Source of the DNA: an uncultured Verrucomicrobiales bacterium
GTDB lineage: Bacteria > Verrucomicrobiota > Verrucomicrobiae > Limisphaerales > CANJSG01
Direction of reading: 5' to 3'
Length of the DNA stretch: 6,494 nt
Assembly (NCBI GenBank): GCA_946480965.1
Contig: CAMLMI010000275.1
Coordinates: 1-6,494 of the forward strand
Under the pieces are notes generated by a model. It worked only from the letters and a program-made list of their open reading frames with translations. It had not been told where the DNA came from and made no database searches. Positions 1 to 4,750 of this stretch are shown piece by piece. Numbering within the stretch: the stretch's first letter is position 1; each line of letters opens with the position of its first letter. Position numbers and translations under genes: made by a program.

Positions 1-36
1 GTTGGTCATTGTGTAGTTCCCGAGCGCTTCGTTCTC

Positions 37-1224
37 TCACCGATAGATCAGATACGGCGCGCGGCGTTCGGCGAAGGCTTCTTCTTCCGGTTTCCACGTC
101 TCGACGATCTCGCGCCAAGGCGTGCCGGCTTCCAGCGCCAGGCGTTCGCGGCTGCTGCCGATCAGCAGGTCGAAGGCGATGGGATCGGAGACGAATTCGT
201 AGGTCTCCGTCCGCCAAGCGAAGTGTTCCGTCGATTGGGCACGGATGGCTTCCAGCAACGCCAGATGGGTCCGCACGGGCTGGAACATGCGGCGATCGGT
301 CACATGCATCTGCACGCCCGCGCAGTCCTGACCCGCGTGCTTCTGGAAGGTGGGATTGAAGACCGTGGCGCGGAAACGGACGCCGGGCAGTTCTTCGCGG
401 TTGAGCCGGTTCGCCAAAGCGGCCGCATCGAGCCACGGCGCGCCGACCAACTCGAAGGGCCTTGTCGTGCCGCGTCCTTCGGAAAGGTTCGTGCCTTCGA
501 CGAGGCATTGGCCGGGATAGACCACGGCTGTATCGACGGTCGGCATGTTGGGCGAAGGCAGCACCCACGGCAGCCGTGTCTCCTCGAAGAACATGCCGCG
601 GTCCCAGCCGGTGCAGGGAATGACTTCGAGCGCGACGTTGTGGAGCTGCTTCTCGGCCTGATAGAGGCGGGCCAGCTCGCCCAGAGTCATGCCGTGGCGC
701 ACCGCGATGTCGTGCGGGCCGATGAAGCTCTCGTAGCCCGGGACGAGGCGCGGACCTTCGACAGAAAGGCCGTCGATGGGATTGGGCCGGTCCAGCACCA
801 GCACGCGGAGACCGATGGCGTGGGCGGCTTCGAGGCAGTAGAGCATCGTCGCCTGGAACGTGTAGTAGCGGGAGCCGACGTCCTGGAGGTCGATCACGAG
901 CACGTCGAGGCCGTTCAACTGTTCGGCGGTCGGACGCAGGCTTTCCACGGTGTCGCCGTAGAGGCTGACCACGCGCGGGCCATTTGCCCCGATTCGCGGC
1001 TCGTCCTTCACCGCTTCCAGATCCTGCGCCTGGCCGAACCAGCCGTGTTCCGGGCCGAAAACGGTCACGAGCCTCAGCTCCGGCGTCGCGAGCATCAGAT
1101 CCACGGCGTGGCAAAGCCGCCGGTCCACGGACGCGGCATGGGCCACGAGGCCCACCCGTTGGCCGTGCAATCGCCGGAAACGTTCTCCCGCCAGGACATC
1201 CAAACCCGTCAGCACGCGGTGCAT
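37..1224 (-). CDS. DUF1343 / NamZ-like exo-beta-N-acetylmuramidase (GH171 family)
   Basis: NamZ-family enzymes remove MurNAc residues from the non-reducing end of peptidoglycan fragments. The 395-residue product carries the family hallmarks in order: an N-terminal GLDVL...RVGLVAHAASVD block (residues 6-34), FGPEHG (56-61, with the conserved acidic Glu59), VIDLQDVGSRYYT (110-122), DRPNP (145-149), LPSPNMP (222-228) and EGTNLSEGRGTTRPFE (243-258). It ends with an intact TGA and looks full length. I chose the ATG at 1224 because family homology begins right after it, although no clear ribosome site precedes it. An in-frame ATG at 1338 has GGAGG six bases upstream, but would add 38 mostly basic, non-conserved residues. 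Neither start gives a signal peptide, so a cytoplasmic protein is predicted, whereas the characterised Bacillus enzyme is secreted. It is transcribed divergently from the serine hydrolase gene. The family call is firm; the exact substrate is inferred. Confidence 0.9.
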   Translation of the reverse strand: MHRVLTGLDVLAGERFRRLHGQRVGLVAHAASVDRRLCHAVDLMLATPELRLVTVFGPEHGWFGQAQDLEAVKDEPRIGANGPRVVSLYGDTVESLRPTAEQLNGLDVLVIDLQDVGSRYYTFQATMLYCLEAAHAIGLRVLVLDRPNPIDGLSVEGPRLVPGYESFIGPHDIAVRHGMTLGELARLYQAEKQLHNVALEVIPCTGWDRGMFFEETRLPWVLPSPNMPTVDTAVVYPGQCLVEGTNLSEGRGTTRPFELVGAPWLDAAALANRLNREELPGVRFRATVFNPTFQKHAGQDCAGVQMHVTDRRMFQPVRTHLALLEAIRAQSTEHFAWRTETYEFVSDPIAFDLLIGSSRERLALEAGTPWREIVETWKPEEEAFAERRAPYLIYR

Positions 1225-1349
1225 GACCGTGACTGTGTCGGAAGCAATCTGCGGCGCAACCGAAAGCCCGGCCCGTTGCGCCCCCTTTTTTAGCCGGAGA
1301 GGACTTCGCGCTGGCTCGTCGTCGCGGCGAGCGGCCATGCTTCGCCTCC
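1225..1349. promoter_or_regulatory. Divergent intergenic region, likely promoters for both directions
   Basis: This 125-base gap separates two divergently read genes, so promoters for both should lie here or just inside the genes. I see no convincing -35/-10 pair in either direction. A GC-rich imperfect stem (GCTCGTCG / CGGCGAGC) lies at about 1315-1333, and a T6 run near 1286-1291 is the only AT-rich spot. If the minus-strand gene instead starts at 1338, the gap shrinks to 11 bases and this region is coding. The regulatory assignment is from position only. Confidence 0.35.
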
Positions 1350-2426
1350 ATGAAAGTCGTCGCATGGTTGCAGGTGTGGGTGGCCGTTCTCTGCGTCTTC
1401 ACGCCGGGCCGCCTCGGGGCGGACGCGGTGGAGGATCTGATCGACGCGGAGATTCGCCAGCGCGGCACCGTGGGCTTGGCCTGCTTGATCCTCCAGGAAG
1501 GCAAGCCGCCGCGCGGCATCTATCGGGGCGTGGCGAACCTCGAATGGAATCTGCCCGTCACCGCCGACACCGTTTTCGAGATCGGTTCCGTCACCAAGCA
1601 GTTCACCACCTCCGGCATCCTGATGCTCGCGCAGGACGGCAGGCTGAAGATCGACGACCAGATCAGCCAGCACCTCTCCAACACGCCGCCGGCGTGGGCC
1701 GCCGTGACCATTCGCCATCTCATGGAGCACACGTCCGGTATCCCGAGCTACGACAGCCTCGACGGCTTCGAGATGCGGCTGAAGCTCACGCAGGAGAAGT
1801 TCATCCAGCGCCTCGGCAAACACCCGCTCGTCTCCGCGCCCGGCGAGAAATGGAGCTACTGCAACTCCGGCTACAATCTCCTCAGCTACGTCATCGAGAA
1901 CGCCAGCGGCACGAACTACTGGGCTTTCCTCGACCAGCGCATCTTCCGCCCGTTGGGCATGACGCGGACGACGAGCCGCGATCCCCGCTTGATCGTGCCG
2001 CAGCGCGCCTCCGGCTACGAGAAGGCGAAGGACGGCTCGCTGGTTCATCGCAACTCCGACCTCACGGACCTGCTCGGCGCGGGCGCGATCGTTTCGACGG
2101 TCGGTGATTTGGCGAAGTGGGACGCGGCTTTGAACGGCGAAAAGTTCCTCAACGAGCAGAGCAAACGCCTCGCGTGGACTCCGGTGAAGCTGCCCAACGA
2201 CGAGACCAAGCACTACGGCTTCGGCTGGCATCTCTACCCGCTCGAAGGCCGCGCGAACATCGGCCACAGCGGTTCCACTTCCGGCTTCTCCGCCAGCTTC
2301 CAGCGGTTTCCCGACGACAAGCTGACGGTCATCCTGCTCTCCAACACCGACGATTCGGGCTTCGCCACGCGACTGGCGAAGAAGATCGCCGTGCTCCACT
2401 TTCCCAAGACTGCCCTCGGGCAGTGA
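1350..2426 (+). CDS. Secreted class C beta-lactamase-like serine hydrolase
   Basis: This is a 358-residue member of the beta-lactamase/transpeptidase-like superfamily (the PF00144 type, which includes AmpC-like, esterase and DD-peptidase members). Residues 1-23 form a signal peptide (basic start, hydrophobic VAWLQVWVAVLCVF, cleavage near LGA), so the enzyme acts outside the cytoplasm. The catalytic SxxK is S80-V-T-K83 within FEIGSVTKQFT. The second motif is Y170-C-N172 (WSYCNSGYNLL). The third, in place of KTG, is H306-S-G308 (IGHSGSTSGF), normal for this subfamily. MEHTSGIPSY (125-134) is also typical. All active-site elements are present and the length is normal. The stop lies 12 bases before the LD-carboxypeptidase start, suggesting one transcript. 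Next to a NamZ-like gene it recalls Bacillus YbbE/AmiE, which belongs to the same superfamily, but the substrate cannot be told from sequence; an esterase is also possible. No clear Shine-Dalgarno precedes the ATG. Confidence 0.9.
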   Translation: MKVVAWLQVWVAVLCVFTPGRLGADAVEDLIDAEIRQRGTVGLACLILQEGKPPRGIYRGVANLEWNLPVTADTVFEIGSVTKQFTTSGILMLAQDGRLKIDDQISQHLSNTPPAWAAVTIRHLMEHTSGIPSYDSLDGFEMRLKLTQEKFIQRLGKHPLVSAPGEKWSYCNSGYNLLSYVIENASGTNYWAFLDQRIFRPLGMTRTTSRDPRLIVPQRASGYEKAKDGSLVHRNSDLTDLLGAGAIVSTVGDLAKWDAALNGEKFLNEQSKRLAWTPVKLPNDETKHYGFGWHLYPLEGRANIGHSGSTSGFSASFQRFPDDKLTVILLSNTDDSGFATRLAKKIAVLHFPKTALGQ

Positions 2427-2438
2427 CGTGACTCCGCG

Positions 2439-3413
2439 ATGAATGCCGTTCCCGATTCGCTGCCCCTGCTCAAACCGCCCCGCCTGCGCAAAGGGGATGC
2501 CGTCGCCATTGTCGCGCCCGCGAGCGCGCCGCCCGATCCTGCTTCACTCGACCGCGCGGTCACGGCCGTGACGGAGCTGGGTTTCGTGCCGCGGCTTGGA
2601 GCCAACGCCCGCTCGCGACATGGATTTCTTGCTGGAGATGATTCGGCTCGCTTGGCCGATCTGATGGATGCATTTACCGATCCCGAGGTGAAGGCGATCC
2701 TCTGCCATCGCGGCGGCTATGGCACGGCGCGGCTCTTGGCGCAGCTCGACTACGGATTGATCCGTCGGAATCCCAAAGTGTTCGTCGGCTACAGCGACAT
2801 CACCACGCTGCATTGCGCGCTGCTGCGAAGGGCTGGCTTGGTGTCGTTCCACGGACCGATGTTGAATTCCGAGCTGGCCGCTGGGGCGCGGGTTTTCACG
2901 GTGGAATCGCTGCTGCGCACGGTGATGGAACCGATGCCCGCAGGCAGTCTGCTTAAAGGCCACGAAGGCGCGGCTCCCGTGGTGTTGCGCGGCGGCGTGG
3001 CGCGTGGCGCGTTGATCGGCGGCAACCTTTCCGTGCTCAACACCGTGCTGGGCACGCCCTATCAGCCGGAGTTCAAGGACCGCATTCTCTTCCTCGAAGA
3101 CGTGGGCGAGCGGCCCTACCGCATCGACCGGATGCTGACCCATCTGCTGAACGCCGGCGTGCTCCAGCAGGTCGCGGGCATCGCCATCGGCGTGAACAAG
3201 GACTGCGAAGATCCGAAGGCGGCCGAGGGCGGCGAATACCGCCAGAGCCTGGACGATGTTTTCCGTGAACGGCTGCTGCCGCTCGAAGTGCCGGTGGTGG
3301 TCGGCCTGCCGTTCGGCCACGTGCCGATCAACGCGACGATTCCGCTGGGCGTGACGGCGACGCTCGACGGCGAGCGCGGCGATCTGGTGATCGACGAAGC
3401 GGCGGTGGTGTAG
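2439..3413 (+). CDS. ldcA: LD-carboxypeptidase, peptidase family S66 (LdcA-like)
   Basis: S66 LD-carboxypeptidases remove the terminal D-Ala from murein tetrapeptides in the cytoplasm, so that tripeptides can re-enter peptidoglycan synthesis. The 324-residue product is of usual length and shows the complete Ser-Glu-His triad by motif: the nucleophile Ser119 in VFVGYSDIT, Glu220 in LFLEDVGERPYRIDRML, and His294 in GLPFGHV. Other family features are GDAVAIVAPAS near the N-terminus (19-29), LCHRGGYG (88-95, oxyanion region), SFHGPM (136-141) and GGNLSVLNTVLGTP (194-207). There is no signal peptide, consistent with cytoplasmic action on imported muropeptides. The gene starts 12 bases after the preceding serine hydrolase stop and is probably co-transcribed with it. 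The palindromic repeat region begins 34 bases after its stop. Some S66 relatives act on other substrates such as microcin C (MccF), so the murein role is supported by context rather than proven. Confidence 0.93.
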   Translation: MNAVPDSLPLLKPPRLRKGDAVAIVAPASAPPDPASLDRAVTAVTELGFVPRLGANARSRHGFLAGDDSARLADLMDAFTDPEVKAILCHRGGYGTARLLAQLDYGLIRRNPKVFVGYSDITTLHCALLRRAGLVSFHGPMLNSELAAGARVFTVESLLRTVMEPMPAGSLLKGHEGAAPVVLRGGVARGALIGGNLSVLNTVLGTPYQPEFKDRILFLEDVGERPYRIDRMLTHLLNAGVLQQVAGIAIGVNKDCEDPKAAEGGEYRQSLDDVFRERLLPLEVPVVVGLPFGHVPINATIPLGVTATLDGERGDLVIDEAAVV

Positions 3414-3447
3414 CGGAGTGCGTGGCAGACTGGATTTGAGGGCGAGC

Positions 3448-3545
3448 CCCACCCCTGACCCCTCCCGGGAGGGGAACTGTTGACGCGCGTTCGGCTGTCG
3501 ATCGCCGTTCTGCCTTATCCCCTCCTGGGAGGGGTCAGGGGTGGG
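3448..3545. repeat. Long inverted repeat, 27-bp arms with 44-bp spacer
   Basis: The left arm (3448-3474) and right arm (3519-3545) are reverse complements over 27 bases with a single mismatch. Each arm also holds its own small palindrome (CCCCTCCCGGGAGGGG at 3459-3474, and a near-perfect version at 3519-3534). The spacer (3475-3518) resembles nothing I recognise. The element lies between ldcA and the next gene, and the same unit recurs at 4624-4665, so it looks like a dispersed intergenic palindrome (REP- or MITE-like). A strong RNA hairpin could end ldcA transcription or protect its 3' end, but no T-tract follows, so a standard intrinsic terminator is not supported. Read on the minus strand, the unit translates to PTPDPSxEG-type peptides, which are artefacts. 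Confidence 0.88.
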
Positions 3546-3580
3546 TTCCCACAACGGCCCGAGACAACTTTGTGCAAACC

Positions 3581-4537
3581 ATGAAAACCTTCCGCTGTCT
3601 GTGGAGCACGGTCCTGGCGCTGGCCTGGCCCGCCTTGTCGCACGCCGCCGATCCGAAGCCGGTTCTTCCCATGCGCACCGAAGCCCAAATGCAGTCCATT
3701 GTGGACGCCGCCGTGCAGGCGACGCTCGCCGAGTTCGCCGAGCAGAAGCTCCAACCGGACCAGCTCGCGGTGACGCTCATGGATCTGCGCGATCCGGCCC
3801 GGCCGTTGCGCGGCAGCCATCGCGGCGACGAACGCATCTATCCCGCCAGCGTGGTGAAGCTCTTCTACCTCGTGGCGGCGCACCGCCAGATGGAGGACAA
3901 GATGTTGGAGGACACGCCCGAGCTGCGCCGCGCGCTCAGCGACATGATCGTGCTTTCCTACAACGAGGCCACGCACTACGTGCTCGACCTCTTGACCGGC
4001 ACCACCAGCGGTCCGGAGCTGGAGCCCGAGGCGCTGAAGGAATGGCACCACCAGCGCGGCGCGGTGAACCGCTACTTCGCCTCGCTCGGCTACACGAACA
4101 TCAACGCCGACAAGAAGCCCTGGGGCGAAGGGCCCTACGGCCGGGAGACGCAGGCAATGCGCGCCTTCAAGCCCAGCCGCAACGAGCTGACGACCGACGC
4201 CACCGCGCGGCTCTTGGCGGAGATCGCGACCGGTAAGGCGGTTTCGGCGAAGCGCTGCGAAGAGATGCTGGCGCTGATGAAGCGCGACTTCGCGCAGCCG
4301 ACTGGCGATCCCGATTCCCAAGCCCACGGCTTCACCGCGCCCGGTCTGCCCGCCGATGCGAAGCTCTGGTCCAAAGCCGGCTGGACCAGCCAGACGCGGC
4401 ACGACGCGGCCTACGTGGAGCTGGCGAACGGCGAACGCTTCGTGCTGGTCACGTTCACCGTGGGCCACGCGAACAACCGCGCAATCATTCCGTCCGTGGC
4501 CCGAGCGGTGGTGAAGGCATTGGGAGGCAAGGGATGA
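3581..4537 (+). CDS. Secreted class A beta-lactamase-like serine hydrolase
   Basis: This is a 318-residue protein with a signal peptide (1-22, MKTFRC then a hydrophobic stretch, cleavage near SHA) and a serine beta-lactamase/DD-peptidase fold of the class A-like type (PF13354-like). The motifs are SxxK at S90-V-V-K93 (YPASVVKLFYL), SxN at S126-Y-N128 (VLSYNEATHYVLDLL) and a KTG-like K265-A-G267 (LWSKAGWTS). NELTTDATARLL (201-212) matches the helix after the omega loop in class A enzymes. The usual ExxLN omega motif is not recognisable; Glu183 in PWGEGPYG is the only nearby candidate. True beta-lactamase activity is therefore doubtful, and a cell-wall peptidase or a diverged hydrolase is at least as likely. 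The ATG at 3581 puts the signal peptide at the very N-terminus; an in-frame GTG at 3572 would add three residues. Related repeat units flank the gene on both sides. It lies in the same direction as ldcA but 167 bases away, so it may have its own promoter. Confidence 0.85.
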   Translation: MKTFRCLWSTVLALAWPALSHAADPKPVLPMRTEAQMQSIVDAAVQATLAEFAEQKLQPDQLAVTLMDLRDPARPLRGSHRGDERIYPASVVKLFYLVAAHRQMEDKMLEDTPELRRALSDMIVLSYNEATHYVLDLLTGTTSGPELEPEALKEWHHQRGAVNRYFASLGYTNINADKKPWGEGPYGRETQAMRAFKPSRNELTTDATARLLAEIATGKAVSAKRCEEMLALMKRDFAQPTGDPDSQAHGFTAPGLPADAKLWSKAGWTSQTRHDAAYVELANGERFVLVTFTVGHANNRAIIPSVARAVVKALGGKG

Positions 4538-4623
4538 AGGTGTTTTGGTCCAGAGTTCGACGGTCTATGCGGGCAAGCGGGCGACTTTTCTCCCGTAGCT
4601 CAAACTCGTTCTTTGAGCCCGGA

Positions 4624-4665
4624 AACCCACCCCTGCCCCCTCCGAGGAGGGGTCAGGGGTGGGTT
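4624..4665. repeat. Palindromic intergenic repeat, 20-bp arms with 2-bp loop
   Basis: The left arm 4624-4643 and right arm 4646-4665 are reverse complements over 20 bases with one mismatch (a C where an A would pair). The sequence is the same family as the inverted repeat at 3448-3545, as if its two outer portions had been joined without the spacer. It lies 86 bases after the stop of the class A-like hydrolase and upstream of the next gene. The RNA would form a very stable hairpin. No T-run follows, so a simple intrinsic terminator is only one possibility; a dispersed REP-like element is the alternative. Confidence 0.88.
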
Positions 4666-4730
4666 CTGGTTGAGAGAGAATCTTCCCCCGTGAGTCGAGT
4701 TTTGGTCCGCCTAGCCTTTGAGCGCGGCCT

Positions 4731-4750
4731 CGCGGACGTGATCGTCCGCG
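4731..4750. other. Perfect 8-bp hairpin over a candidate start codon
   Basis: CGCGGACG (4731-4738) and CGTCCGCG (4743-4750) are exact reverse complements around a TGAT loop. The GTG at 4738-4740, the best-placed start for the following gene by signal-peptide position, sits at the stem-loop junction. In mRNA the stem would tend to hide that start. If translation instead begins at 4690, the stem is simply inside the coding region. It is short and in GC-rich DNA, so chance cannot be excluded. Confidence 0.5.

Noticed and set aside
1..36. Possible end of another gene at the left edge
   Set aside because: Only 36 bases precede the NamZ-like stop. Nothing recognisable is there.
223..1293. A 356-codon plus-strand open frame
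   Set aside because: It mirrors the NamZ-like gene on the other strand, which carries clear family motifs, and its own product is low-complexity with no motif.
3448..3545. Intrinsic transcription terminator
   Set aside because: The hairpin potential is strong, but neither repeat region is followed by a T-tract, and the same sequence occurs in two architectures. I therefore annotated them as repeats.
2544..4468. Long minus-strand open frames (2544-3554 and 3515-4468), including PTPDPSQEG-type peptides
   Set aside because: They oppose ldcA and the class A-like hydrolase. The PTPDPS-like and PPLTPPRRG stretches are translations of the palindromic repeat, a common source of false genes.
3448..4665. 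CRISPR array
   Set aside because: There are only a few repeat units, in inverted orientation, more than 1 kb apart with a complete gene between them. No regular spacers exist.
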